From positions 40,416 through 104,415 of the forward strand of contig JAFBIU010000012.1 of the NCBI GenBank assembly GCA_021531775.1: a DNA stretch of 64,000 nucleotides, in the 5' to 3' direction. Below, piece by piece: positions 39,470 through 48,988 of this stretch. A program made the translations under genes and the position numbers. The notes beneath the pieces are model-generated. The model was not told the origin of the DNA. It did no database searches and saw nothing but the letters and a program-made list of their open reading frames with translations. Source of the DNA: Parabacteroides distasonis. GTDB taxonomy: Bacteria > Bacteroidota > Bacteroidia > Bacteroidales > Tannerellaceae. Every line of letters begins with the position of its first letter. Position 1 is the stretch's first letter.

Positions 39470-40591
39470 ATGAATCAAGTAAGACAAGGACTGGATAATC
39501 AAGCGATCGGTTTGCTGCCGTTACTGCTGTTTATGTTTTTGGATAATTTCTTTTCCTATAAGATCTCTTTTTCCATAGCGGCATTGTTCTGTCTGTTATC
39601 GTTCTTAGCCTACCATCTGCTGAAACAGGGACGGGTCTATCAGTTCATGCTGTTGCCCACGGCAGCCACCTTCATCTGCTATTCGGGTTTTCTGTTGATG
39701 CACCTGGAGCCTGTCCTGTTCACCCATTCGCCCCTCATTGCCGAATTGCTGTTGGTGGTGGTATTGGCCGTCTCGGGACTCACCAAAAACCGTCTGTACC
39801 GCTCCATTCGGGTGTCGAAAATGCCCATCTACCAACGGGCTTCGTTGCGTACATCTCTCAACGAATACTTTTTCATGGCCCAGATGACCCAGAACATCTA
39901 TACGCTCCACCTCTTCCTGATCCTGTTTTACAGCATCCTGCCGGACGAGATGAAGCATCCCACTACCCAACAGTTCCTCTATCGGGAGGTCGGGCTGCTG
40001 CTGGGGCTCTTCCTGCTGGTCTATGAACAGATCCGATTGGCCTTGATGCAAGGGAGCCTCAAAAAGGAGATGTGGCTACCTGTCTTGAATGACGAGGGGA
40101 AAGTGGTGGGGTGTATCGCCCGTTCGGTCAGCCGCATCCTCCCCAAGAAATACTTCCATCCAATAGTCCGCATCATCCTCTCCTACAAGGGGATGCTCTA
40201 TCTGGTCAAACGTCCGTCCGACGAGTTTCTGTCGCCCGACCTATTGGATCATCCGTTGCATAGTTATGTGGTGTTCCGACATTCCATTCAGGAGACGGTC
40301 TTGGATCTGACCGAAAAGGCCTGCCAACAGCAAGATGCCTTGACGCCTCGCTTCCTGATCCGCTATGTCTTTGAGAACAGTCGCGTGAAGCATTTGGTGT
40401 CGCTCTATGTGATCCACCTCCAGTCGGAAGATCAGATCAGCTGGTTTAAACTGCCTGCCGGAAAATTCTGGATGGCCCGACAAATCGAAGAGAATCTGCA
40501 CAAAGGTGTGTTTAGCGAGTATTTCGAAATGGAGTTTCCCTATCTGAAAAATACCCTCCTCTTTGCCGATCAGGCGGTTATGGAGGGGTGA
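39470..40591 (+). CDS. Membrane protein with possible degenerate NUDIX-like C-terminal domain
   Basis: 373 residues. The N-terminal half has about six hydrophobic helices (residues 14-115 and 140-185). After residue 200 a soluble part reads LPVLNDEGKVVGCIARSVSR, then HPIVRIILSYKGMLYLVKRP, reminiscent of the strands at the start of a NUDIX fold. The expected Gly/Glu-rich NUDIX box is absent, so a catalytic role is unlikely if the fold is right. I do not recognise the family with confidence. It follows lipA by 32 bp and may be cotranscribed. Confidence 0.6.
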   Translation: MNQVRQGLDNQAIGLLPLLLFMFLDNFFSYKISFSIAALFCLLSFLAYHLLKQGRVYQFMLLPTAATFICYSGFLLMHLEPVLFTHSPLIAELLLVVVLAVSGLTKNRLYRSIRVSKMPIYQRASLRTSLNEYFFMAQMTQNIYTLHLFLILFYSILPDEMKHPTTQQFLYREVGLLLGLFLLVYEQIRLALMQGSLKKEMWLPVLNDEGKVVGCIARSVSRILPKKYFHPIVRIILSYKGMLYLVKRPSDEFLSPDLLDHPLHSYVVFRHSIQETVLDLTEKACQQQDALTPRFLIRYVFENSRVKHLVSLYVIHLQSEDQISWFKLPAGKFWMARQIEENLHKGVFSEYFEMEFPYLKNTLLFADQAVMEG

Positions 40592-40611
40592 GAGGTGTGG
40601 CCATGCCTCCC

Positions 40612-42756
40612 CTATAAGGGATAAGTAGCGTGCGGTTTCAAGTGTAGTTTGACGATGGGATTCGTTCCCGGCTTGTGCGTGATCTCCACATCCGTTTCAT
40701 AATCCCGTTGATAACGGTTCGTACCGGTCCGGAAGTAGGTGAAGTCGTCACTCCGGTATTTCACCTTGTAGGAGCCCATGCAACACTCCTGCCGCAGGAA
40801 CAGCCGATCTCCAATGATGCAGACCTCATCGTCCGCACTTACCCGATAGCTCGGATAGGGATAGCAGGTGGCATCCCGCACATTGCGTACAAACAGCATC
40901 TCCCCCTCCTGCAACAGTTCCAAGAACCCGCGTTTGAACAGCCGGGGCTGGCTGTCATGCACAAAGCCTGTCCGCCGGTCGATCCAACAGAGACGCCCCT
41001 CTTCTGAACAGACACGAGCAATATCCCCTTCCAAATAGGTGATTTTCAGAGACCCTTTCTGATGTACCTCCTTCATGATCCGATGGTAACGCGCTTTCCG
41101 CTCCTGAACCAGCCGGTCGATCTCCCGATTTCCTTTTTCCAAAGCCATCTCCCAGGCTTCCACCCACTGGTCCTGTTCTGTTTGATGCTGGACCACACGT
41201 ACCGGATGATCCGGTGTCTCCTGTAAACAACGGATTCCAGTTGCACTTTGAAAGATACGTATGCCTGATGGAAGCCGTTTCTCCATCTTGAAGATAGAGT
41301 CCGGTCGGTTAGCCGGAATCAGCAGCCCTTGCCAGAAGAGCCCCTTCCCCATCTGCATCTCCAAACATCTTCGGCTGATTCCTCGATCCGGACGCACGTA
41401 AACGGAACGGATCCGGGGATAGAAGGTCTCCCCATCGTCGGTCGAAAGCTCCACACCCCGAAACAGAAGCGAAACCGGACTGGAGCGGAAGGTGATGCCA
41501 TTCCGTGGGTCGGTCCAGACCTTTCCTTGCCGGACAAAATCGCTTCCCTCTTTGGCCAGTTGATTCATCCGATCCTGACTGACAATCCGGATCAAGGGGG
41601 TATCTTCCTGCTCATACTGCTCCCGCAACCGTTCCGATCCATCCAGACATCGCAAGGAGAACAACGCCTGCTCCAACGATTCCGGACGTTTCTGCCCGCC
41701 CAAGAAACTGGAGGTCCAGTCCCGCTCATCCGAAGGGAGCCCGAACCGTCTGTACAGACCCACATTGTCGAGAATGATGCAGCCGGATTTCCCTTCGTAC
41801 CGACGCAACCCTCTCCCCACCATCTGCAGGTATTTGGCCAACGAGAGCGTGGGTCGTGCCAGCTGGATAAACTCCACATCGGGACAGTCAAACCCCTCCG
41901 AAAAGAGATCGACATTCACAAGCACCTCAATCGCTCCAGCTTTGAACCGTTCCAAGTCGGAGGCCCGCTCCTGCTTGGGTGTAGCGGCACTAATGGCCTT
42001 GGCAGAGAGCCCCCTCGAACGGTAGAAGTCGGCAATGTGTTCGGCATGGGCAATGTCGATGGCATACACAATTCCCTTCCTATTTGGGGCAAACTCCCGC
42101 TGGGAGGCATACAACCGCTCGAGAGTAGGCCGTACGTCCAACAGCTCCCGCATCTCCTTGGTCTGATAATCCCCATCCACATTCCGCTTGCGGAGGGAGG
42201 CTATCGCCCGACTCTCCTCACTCTCCGGAGGAATCGAATAGTAGTCAAACGGGCTTAGCCAGCCTTCAGCCATGAAACGGGCGACACTGGCCGATGAGAT
42301 CAGTTCGTCAAACAGATCGGTAAAACCCGCCCCATTCAACCGATAAGGGGTGGCCGTCAATCCCAAAAAGCGGGCCTTGGGCCATTGTTGCCAAAGCAAC
42401 TGGTAGGTACGGGCCAACGCATGATGGGCCTCATCGATCACAATAAGAGCCGGTCGGATCTGCATCTGGCCCGAAGTAATCCTTCGTGAAACGGTCTGGA
42501 TGGACTCGACCCATAGATGGGAGGTGTCCAGTCCCATCCTCCGGATGGTGGATTTGATCTGTTCAATGAGTTCCCGCCGGTGTGCTACAATCAGTACCGA
42601 CAACGGCCCCTTTCCGGCATTTCGTTCCTGCCCGATGAGTGAAGCCAATACGACCGTCTTGCCGGTGCCGGTCGGCATCTGCACCAAAACACTCCGGTGA
42701 CGCCCGAAAGCCAGACGGACCTGTTCACATATCTGTTGCTGATAATCCCGCAGCAT
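40612..42756 (-). CDS. Superfamily 2 DEAD/DEAH-box helicase
   Basis: A 714-residue helicase. Motif I is MPTGTGKT (about 25-32), motif II DEAH (IVIDEAHHAL, about 107), motif III LTATP (about 135) and motif VI in MVGRGLRRYEG near 320. Residues 1-350 are the two RecA-like lobes as in type III restriction R subunits and RadD/YejH. The remaining 360 residues have no motif I recognise and no nuclease signature. RadD-like DNA repair is plausible. Convergent with the membrane-protein gene. Confidence 0.85.
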   Translation of the reverse strand: MLRDYQQQICEQVRLAFGRHRSVLVQMPTGTGKTVVLASLIGQERNAGKGPLSVLIVAHRRELIEQIKSTIRRMGLDTSHLWVESIQTVSRRITSGQMQIRPALIVIDEAHHALARTYQLLWQQWPKARFLGLTATPYRLNGAGFTDLFDELISSASVARFMAEGWLSPFDYYSIPPESEESRAIASLRKRNVDGDYQTKEMRELLDVRPTLERLYASQREFAPNRKGIVYAIDIAHAEHIADFYRSRGLSAKAISAATPKQERASDLERFKAGAIEVLVNVDLFSEGFDCPDVEFIQLARPTLSLAKYLQMVGRGLRRYEGKSGCIILDNVGLYRRFGLPSDERDWTSSFLGGQKRPESLEQALFSLRCLDGSERLREQYEQEDTPLIRIVSQDRMNQLAKEGSDFVRQGKVWTDPRNGITFRSSPVSLLFRGVELSTDDGETFYPRIRSVYVRPDRGISRRCLEMQMGKGLFWQGLLIPANRPDSIFKMEKRLPSGIRIFQSATGIRCLQETPDHPVRVVQHQTEQDQWVEAWEMALEKGNREIDRLVQERKARYHRIMKEVHQKGSLKITYLEGDIARVCSEEGRLCWIDRRTGFVHDSQPRLFKRGFLELLQEGEMLFVRNVRDATCYPYPSYRVSADDEVCIIGDRLFLRQECCMGSYKVKYRSDDFTYFRTGTNRYQRDYETDVEITHKPGTNPIVKLHLKPHATYPL

Positions 42757-42766
42757 AGGAATCCAC

Positions 42767-43825
42767 TCAGGACTTGTTGGCTACTTGCTGTAAATAGGCT
42801 TCATGCAGATGATAATACTTCTTCATGAAAATCACGTAGGCCATGGACAGCACGACCATACTGCCCGACAGAAACAGCCAATGTGCCCCTACCGAATTGG
42901 GCACCCAGAAGACAAATGCCAAGGAGATGGCTAATTGCAGCCCCATATACAGCAGACTGACCTTCACATGTCCGATCTTCAGCTCATTCGCCATCAGCTG
43001 ATAGGCATGTTTCCGATGTGCTTCGCCCAAATTCTCATGCAGCAGGATCCGATGGATGATCGTCAGACAGCCATCCACCCCATACACCACCAGGAAGATG
43101 AGGTAGGTCATGTCTCCCGTCTGCATCACCAAGCGTCCGATCAGAAACAGCAGGATAAAGGCCATACCGATCGACCCTACATCTCCGGCAAAGCATTTCG
43201 CCTTTCCCTTCGGACGGAAGTTGAAGAGGCAGAACACCACATCCACCAGCACGACCGTCACCACCAACGACTCCTCCACAAAGCCCATCTCCTGATTCAG
43301 CAGATAGATAGGTAGTAGGGAAGCCAAGGCATAGCCGCCTGTTATCCCATTGATACCATCCATAAAATTGATGATGTTCGAAGCTCCCACGCATACGATG
43401 ATAGCCAATAGTACAATCAATGCAGGAACAACAATACCTGAAACCACAGAACTTTCTGAAACCTGAAACGTCTCATAAAGGCCAAGCTGATAGAACATCA
43501 GCCCCATCGCCACAAATTGTGCCACCAACCGTACCGAGTCGGGTAACGAACGGATGTCATCTGCCCAGCTCACGCCCGCCACCAACGTGACGGCCAGCAG
43601 GAAAAAGGGATAACAGTCCATCCATCCTACCCCATCTACCAGTACACCTTTCAAAGCCCAGAGCCACAATCCTACCAGAAAGATGATACCGCCACCCCGA
43701 AGCACAATGGACGCGTGTGACGACCGCTCATTCGGCCTGTCAATGATGTTACACCTATCCGCAATACGGAAATACCCCACTTCTGCCACCAGCAAAAGCA
43801 GGAAAATCAATACATAATGAAGCAT
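42767..43825 (-). CDS. MraY/WecA/WbpL-family undecaprenyl-phosphate sugar-1-phosphate transferase
   Basis: A 352-residue protein with about ten membrane helices. NERSSHASIVLRGGGI at residues 29-44 is the conserved start of WecA/WbpL proteins, WADDIRSLP near 88 is the DDxxD-like catalytic site, NIINFMDGINGI near 150 the nucleotide-sugar site and GKAKCFAGDVGSIGMAF near 206 the third motif. It would start lipid-linked repeat-unit synthesis by transferring a HexNAc-phosphate or a 6-deoxy-HexNAc-phosphate to undecaprenyl phosphate. It is likely the priming enzyme for the cluster at 44.4-63.4 kb, though an IS66 remnant now separates it from that cluster. Confidence 0.88.
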   Translation of the reverse strand: MLHYVLIFLLLLVAEVGYFRIADRCNIIDRPNERSSHASIVLRGGGIIFLVGLWLWALKGVLVDGVGWMDCYPFFLLAVTLVAGVSWADDIRSLPDSVRLVAQFVAMGLMFYQLGLYETFQVSESSVVSGIVVPALIVLLAIIVCVGASNIINFMDGINGITGGYALASLLPIYLLNQEMGFVEESLVVTVVLVDVVFCLFNFRPKGKAKCFAGDVGSIGMAFILLFLIGRLVMQTGDMTYLIFLVVYGVDGCLTIIHRILLHENLGEAHRKHAYQLMANELKIGHVKVSLLYMGLQLAISLAFVFWVPNSVGAHWLFLSGSMVVLSMAYVIFMKKYYHLHEAYLQQVANKS

Positions 43826-44159
43826 AATCCTATATGGTTATTGTAGTTTCGGAATCAAAATTTTATTTTCCATTTAGTGCAGTTTATACCCTCAGAAACT
43901 TTCTATTTTGTGCAGTTCACTCTCCTAAGGCACTCATTTCTTGTGGTTTGACAAAAGTCAGAATATACTATTGAGAGATAGAGTTTTATCGAATAGTAGT
44001 AAGTATTCGGTGATCCGTGTATTGCCTATCTCAGAGTTCATGAGTACCTTAGTGGGGGTATTCCGCCTTTTTTGAGCATAAGCGATACGATCAGTAACCT
44101 TTCGGTTTGGATTAAGGCCGCAAGGAATCACCCTATTATTAAAAATCAGAGGTTATTCT
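43826..44159. other. Gene-free interval before IS66 remnant
   Basis: 334 bp without a credible gene. It holds two related 13-bp words 33 bp apart: ATTTAGTGCAGTT (43872-43884) and ATTTTGTGCAGTT (43905-43917), each preceded by a T-rich stretch. On the minus strand a short open frame (IGNTRITEYLLLFD near 44020) gives no recognisable family. Otherwise nothing seen. Confidence 0.5.
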
Positions 44160-44448
44160 TTAGGCATCTTCCCACTCTTCAGGAAGAAGCTTGTGTAAAT
44201 CTTCTTTGGGCCTGCTTGCCCATGACCATGTCACGGATACCCTTCTCACACCACAGCTTGAGGTTGGTCCACAACGGCTTTGCATTGTCATTGCGGAACT
44301 AGACCTTTTCCTCGGAAGTCATTTTTCGGCCCATGGACTTCTCCTCTGCCTTTATCATGTCCTCCACGGCATATATCTGCTGGTAAAGGGTCATTCCTAT
44401 CTTCGCAAGTCCGGGATTCTCCTTCGCCTTATCCCTTAAAACACTCAT
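44160..44448 (-). pseudogene. IS66 transposase fragment (middle part plus C-terminal end)
   Basis: The minus-strand frame from 44448 reads KENPGLAKIGMTLYQQIYAV and continues MTSEEKV, then an in-frame TAG (44301-44299), then FRNDNAKPLWTNLKLWCEKG. This corresponds to the region of IS66 TnpC after the DDE core (LIGxLYxIE, RxxxRPLxxxLxxW). After a further frame change comes EDLHKLLPEEWEDA and a stop, resembling the transposase C-terminal end. The N-terminus, the DDE core and the SNNxxER region are missing. Clearly inactive. Confidence 0.75.
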
Positions 44449-44459
44449 ACATCAATATT

Positions 44460-45464
44460 TTAATCAATCATTTCCGCGAAACACACTATCGTCTTTTTCA
44501 ATCCCTCGCGAGCATCTACAGGAAATCTATTGATACCGAGAGCCTTCTTGATTTTCGCATTAGAGCTTACATAATTCTCCGTCAGCTTTTGCATTCGTAG
44601 TGGATTAAGAGGGAGATGCAACCAGCCTCCAATTTTTGCCATTCCATTCATTAAGCCCTTTGGAATACGCCATATATGCGTCTGCCTGCCCAAGCTCAGA
44701 CAGATTACCTCAATGAGCTCGTTGGTTGAGAGAGCTTCGTCATCCCCCATGTTGTAAATACCTGACGGAACATCCTGAGTAAGGACACCATTGACCGTAA
44801 AACAGACATTCTCGACAGAAGTGAAGGTTCGGCGATTGTCAAAAGCACCGAGAGGCCATGGAATGCCCTTACTCACCACACCATACAACAGATTGAGGTT
44901 TCCCTTATTGCCTGGACCGTGAATCATACAAGGACGAAAGATATATACCTCTTTTCCGTTAGCTGGACGCTCATTTCCAGGAGTTCGAGATGCCATGGAT
45001 GCACGCGACACTCCTTGCTTTTCCAAAGCCTCGATGATATACTCTTCGGCTTTGATTTTACTTTCTCCGTAAGGGCCCTTAGGAGTAGGTGTAACGTCCT
45101 CAAACAGTACCTCAGGCACACATTCAGCAGCAGCCTTTGCCGTCGAGAAAAAGATGAACTTCTTAGCAAAAGGACAAGCCAAATACCAGTCGAAAATCTT
45201 CTTCGTCAAATCTGTATTTACCTTGAAATACACATCAGCCGCACTCTTATTGCGCGTATCGTGAGCCTTTCCTGCCAGATGAATAATGGCATCTATCTGT
45301 GGCATGGCATTGGGCTGGTCAAGAGCATCCCAGGAAAAAGTACACTTCACACCATCTTTCTGAGGCTGCACAATATCAAGCCCATATATAGTGTTTCCTT
45401 CCGAAAGATATTTCACTAAGTTCGAGCCCACAAAGCCGTGGACTCCAGTAATCAGTATATTCAT
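44460..45464 (-). CDS. NAD-dependent sugar epimerase/reductase, WbpV-like
   Basis: A 334-residue extended SDR starting at the ATG at 45464 (MNILITGVHGFVGSNL); the frame upstream offers only GTG/TTG starts. GVHGFVG binds NAD; FFSTAKAAAE holds the Ser/Thr and YGESKIKAEE the Tyr-x-x-x-Lys pair. It resembles UDP-4-keto-6-deoxy-HexNAc reductases (WbpV/WbjF-like) and UDP-GlcNAc 4-epimerases. Such genes are typically paired with WbpL-like transferases, here 42767-43825, supporting a role in making the first sugar of the repeat unit. Confidence 0.8.
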   Translation of the reverse strand: MNILITGVHGFVGSNLVKYLSEGNTIYGLDIVQPQKDGVKCTFSWDALDQPNAMPQIDAIIHLAGKAHDTRNKSAADVYFKVNTDLTKKIFDWYLACPFAKKFIFFSTAKAAAECVPEVLFEDVTPTPKGPYGESKIKAEEYIIEALEKQGVSRASMASRTPGNERPANGKEVYIFRPCMIHGPGNKGNLNLLYGVVSKGIPWPLGAFDNRRTFTSVENVCFTVNGVLTQDVPSGIYNMGDDEALSTNELIEVICLSLGRQTHIWRIPKGLMNGMAKIGGWLHLPLNPLRMQKLTENYVSSNAKIKKALGINRFPVDAREGLKKTIVCFAEMID

Positions 45465-45475
45465 TTCCACCAATT

Positions 45476-46573
45476 TTACAATGTCTTCACGATTTCCAAA
45501 TACCGGTCACAAGTCTTTTGCCACGTGTAGTTTTCTTCTACAATCTTTCTAACCAAAATTCCTTGTTCCTTTATGGATTCATACTCAGATTCTAACCGCT
45601 GCATCGACTTCGACAAATCTTCTACATTCTTCACTCTATTCCACAAGCCTATTCCATAAGCATCCAGTACCTCTCGAATGGATGGAATATCAGTTACTAC
45701 AGGTACATTGCCATATACCATACCTTCAAGAAGGGCTATAGGCAGACCCTCAGAAGAGGAGACAAGACAATAAGCCATGGCATTCCTTAAAAGTTCGGCT
45801 TTAGCATCTCCATATACAATACCGGGAAAGATTATGTTTTTACAATCTGCAGCACGTTTGACTATCGTTTGACCGTAGGCACTGTCCACATTACCCGCAA
45901 TAACTAATTGAAAATCTCTATGGTTGTGATTTTTGAAAGCATCAATCATAACCTCAAGATTCTTAATCGGGTCAATACGTCCGATGGTAAGGAAATATTT
46001 ACCCTTCATAAGTCCATTCTTTGCTAGAATCTCCGTACTCAAAACCTTATCATCAGGCAAAAAGACACCACAAGGTAACACTTTGCATGTTCTGCCATAT
46101 CTATTCAATACCACCTTTGCATTCGTTTGGCTAACAGCCAAGATATTTTTGGTGAAAGTCACAGCGAAGTGCATAGAAACAATCATCAACTTTTTTTTCA
46201 TCCAATTATGCTTCGGACTATCCTCAGGTAGACTATGAATAACAGCACTTGTTTTTAAGCCGAAAAGCCGCGCTATGAAAGCTGGTATCACAGAATAAGT
46301 TACAGTCTGATACATCACCATATCAAACTCCTTACGATGCTTAATTACAAATGGGATTGACTTAAAATACAATGCGGGTAAACTGGTGATAGTACTACCC
46401 GGGCATTTATATTGTTTGATTTCAATACCTTTGTATTCAGTTTTTTTGTCACAGGAACCGAATGCCAAAACCATAGACTTGTATCCTCTTTTGGAGAGTT
46501 CTACAGCCAAACTATACGTGTATGAGTTAATACCATCCGGAGTATCATGTGCACCAATAAATAAGGTCCTCAT
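45476..46573 (-). CDS. Glycosyltransferase family 4 protein
   Basis: 365 residues with the GT-B fold. The N-terminal half starts MRTLFIGAHDTPDGINSYTY, with the donor-binding half around FLTIGRIDPIKNLEVMIDAF and SSSEGLPIALLEGMVYG, the E-x7-E motif of GT4. It joins a sugar to the lipid-linked repeat unit on the cytoplasmic face. Its start overlaps the upstream GT gene's stop by 4 bp. A run of eight A residues on the coding strand (plus-strand T8 at 46191-46198) could also be slippage-prone. Confidence 0.88.
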   Translation of the reverse strand: MRTLFIGAHDTPDGINSYTYSLAVELSKRGYKSMVLAFGSCDKKTEYKGIEIKQYKCPGSTITSLPALYFKSIPFVIKHRKEFDMVMYQTVTYSVIPAFIARLFGLKTSAVIHSLPEDSPKHNWMKKKLMIVSMHFAVTFTKNILAVSQTNAKVVLNRYGRTCKVLPCGVFLPDDKVLSTEILAKNGLMKGKYFLTIGRIDPIKNLEVMIDAFKNHNHRDFQLVIAGNVDSAYGQTIVKRAADCKNIIFPGIVYGDAKAELLRNAMAYCLVSSSEGLPIALLEGMVYGNVPVVTDIPSIREVLDAYGIGLWNRVKNVEDLSKSMQRLESEYESIKEQGILVRKIVEENYTWQKTCDRYLEIVKTL

Positions 46574-47625
46574 ATGCTTCCTTCAATCAGTTCAATATAT
46601 CTATTTTTAAACACTTCTATGGAATAACTGTCCTTTAGGTTCTGATTACTTCTCTCTCCCAGCCTATTGCGTAATTCTACTGATGATAGCAGTCTGTGAA
46701 GCGAACCAGCAATCCCGCTCACATCACCCACAGGGTGCAGATACCCGTTCACTCCCTCATGAACCAAATGGTCATTGTCGCCTACTTTAGTTGCCACAAT
46801 GGGCAGACTCCAGTTCATTGCTTCCATAATACTGTTGCTTGTACCTTCAAAGAGACTGGTGGATATATAGATGTCTGCATTACGCTCCAGATCAGCGACA
46901 TTATTAGGTTTGATATGAATATCGGTTTTCTCTTCAATCCCATATTGCTTTATCCATTCGCGAATTTGTTTTTCCAACACTCCATATCCCACAATACAGA
47001 GCCTGAAGTCATTCCGATCAATTTTCGAGACGCTCGCAATCAAGGTCTTATAGTCTTTAACCTCATCGAATCTACCTACTGTAATTATCGTCTTTACCTC
47101 TCTGTCTGCACGTCGAATAGAACCTGCTATGTTTGGAAAGCAATTGGGAATAACAAAACTTTTATCTTTTGCAAATCCGCGTTCACCAAAATAAATAGCA
47201 CCCGAATAACTATTAAATACAGTTCCATTTGCAAAAACATTGTGAGCCCATTTTTCAAAAAATTCCTTGGTTGCAGATAACTTTGAGGAACGAATTCCGT
47301 TATATACTTGAACATGAACTATCTTTCCGATAATACTTCCTATTAGATTTGGTAGAGATAAATAATTGAACAGAACAGAGGTCTCAGAATCTTTTAATAT
47401 TGAATGAAGCCTTATTGCTTTTGATACAATATTACCTTTGAGCTTATAAACCCTAACGTTACTATCACGTAGTAATTCAATATTTTGTTGATATTCGGGA
47501 TACTCTCCAAATAAAACTATCAGACTGACAGAATAAATAGATGATAACATGACAGAGAGTAATACTGCCTGCTTTTCTGCTCCTCCAGAATCTAACGTAG
47601 ATACTAGTATTGATATATTCTTCAT
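46570..47625 (-). CDS. Glycosyltransferase family 4 protein
   Basis: 351 residues, GT-B fold. MKNISILVSTLDSGGAEKQA at the N-terminus is a classic GT4 start (the GGAE loop). IITVGRFDEVKDYKTLIASV and STSLFEGTSNSIMEAMNW form the donor site with the conserved E-x7-E. Acceptor and donor sugars cannot be deduced. Follows the nucleotide-sugar dehydrogenase gene by 63 bp. Confidence 0.88.
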   Translation of the reverse strand: MKNISILVSTLDSGGAEKQAVLLSVMLSSIYSVSLIVLFGEYPEYQQNIELLRDSNVRVYKLKGNIVSKAIRLHSILKDSETSVLFNYLSLPNLIGSIIGKIVHVQVYNGIRSSKLSATKEFFEKWAHNVFANGTVFNSYSGAIYFGERGFAKDKSFVIPNCFPNIAGSIRRADREVKTIITVGRFDEVKDYKTLIASVSKIDRNDFRLCIVGYGVLEKQIREWIKQYGIEEKTDIHIKPNNVADLERNADIYISTSLFEGTSNSIMEAMNWSLPIVATKVGDNDHLVHEGVNGYLHPVGDVSGIAGSLHRLLSSVELRNRLGERSNQNLKDSYSIEVFKNRYIELIEGSI

Positions 47626-47688
47626 GAAATATTCCTGTTTAAATAATTCTCCAAATAGATGAATCTTCTCGAAGAATTATCAATCAAT

Positions 47689-48957
47689 TTACAGACGTGC
47701 ATCTATTATACTTCGGTCAAGGGTACATTTCACATCGAAAATAACATGCTTCTCGTTGAGTAGAGCAAGTACATCCATTCCCTCAAATGCCTTATGAGCC
47801 ACAGCGGCAATGGCAGCATCAAACTTCTCTTTCGGCAATTCGTTGACAACCTCAATGCCGTACTCATGTTTGGCAATGGCTGGATTAGCCCAAGGATCGT
47901 ACACTGTGACATTGGCATTATACTCCTTGAGGGCACGATAGATGTCGATGACCTTGGTGTTGCGAACATCTGGACAGTTTTCCTTAAAAGTGAAGCCAAG
48001 GATGAGAACCTCAGAATTTAGAACCTGAATGCCCTTCTTGAGCATACACTTCACCGTTTCCGTAGCGACATACTCACCCATGCCATCGTTCATCCGACGA
48101 CCGGCCAAGATGATTTCCGGATTGTGCCCATGACGTTGTGCACATTGAGCCAGGTAATACGGGTCAACACCGATACAGTGACCGCCCACCAAACCAGGAC
48201 GGAACGGAAGGAAGTTCCACTTCGTTCCAGCTGCCTCCAAGACATCCAACGTGTCGATACCCATCTTCGTGAAGATATGAGAGAGTTCGTTTACAAAAGC
48301 GATGTTGATGTCGCGCTGACTGTTTTCGATCACCTTGGCAGCCTCAGCTACCTTGATGGAAGGTGCCAAATGTGTCCCGGCTGTAATGACCGATGAATAG
48401 ACCTCATTGACATAAGTTCCAATTTCAGGTGTAGAGCCCGATGTCACCTTCTTGATCTTCTCGACCGTATGCAACTTGTCTCCCGGATTGATCCGTTCCG
48501 GTGAATAACCGGCAAAGAAATCCTCGTTAAACTTCAGACCAGAGACCTTCTCAACCACAGGTAGGCATTCATCTTCAGTCACACCTGGATAAACTGTCGA
48601 TTCATAGACCACTACATCTTCTTTGGAGATTACCTTGCCAACAGTCGTGGAAGCTCCATAGAGCGGAGTAAGATCAGGGTTGTTATTCTCGTCAACAGGC
48701 GTAGGAACGGCCACTACATAGAAGTTACAATCACGGATTTGCTCGATATCTGATGTACAGACAAAGCCATGATTGTTGATGGCATCTTGAAGAAGTTCAT
48801 CTGATACTTCAAGCGTTGCGTCATGACCTGCCATCAGGGCTTCACAACGTTTCTGATTCATATCGAAACCAACCGTCTTATACTTGGTTGAAAACAGTCG
48901 GGCCAACGGAAGACCCACATAACCCAAACCGATCACACAAATTTTTGTCTCTTTCAT
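47689..48957 (-). CDS. UDP-N-acetylhexosamine 6-dehydrogenase (WbpO/TviB/WbpA type)
   Basis: A 422-residue three-domain UDP-sugar dehydrogenase: NAD domain (CVIGLGYVGLPLARLF), central helix domain with YSPERINPGDKLHT near 150 and the catalytic Cys in GGHCIGVDPYYLAQ near 255, and C-terminal UDP-binding domain. The ESTVYPGVTEDECLP segment fits the HexNAc-specific group. Two sequential oxidations turn UDP-HexNAc into UDP-HexNAcA. The adjacent WbpP/TviC-like epimerase suggests the product UDP-GalNAcA. Confidence 0.9.
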   Translation of the reverse strand: MKETKICVIGLGYVGLPLARLFSTKYKTVGFDMNQKRCEALMAGHDATLEVSDELLQDAINNHGFVCTSDIEQIRDCNFYVVAVPTPVDENNNPDLTPLYGASTTVGKVISKEDVVVYESTVYPGVTEDECLPVVEKVSGLKFNEDFFAGYSPERINPGDKLHTVEKIKKVTSGSTPEIGTYVNEVYSSVITAGTHLAPSIKVAEAAKVIENSQRDINIAFVNELSHIFTKMGIDTLDVLEAAGTKWNFLPFRPGLVGGHCIGVDPYYLAQCAQRHGHNPEIILAGRRMNDGMGEYVATETVKCMLKKGIQVLNSEVLILGFTFKENCPDVRNTKVIDIYRALKEYNANVTVYDPWANPAIAKHEYGIEVVNELPKEKFDAAIAAVAHKAFEGMDVLALLNEKHVIFDVKCTLDRSIIDARL

Positions 48958-48988
48958 CTTTCTTTCGCTTTTGTTTTAAGGATTGTTA

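Noticed and set aside
44072..44439. Plus-strand ORFs near 44.2 kb
   Set aside because: Antisense to the IS66 transposase fragment, which gives recognisable protein similarity on the minus strand.
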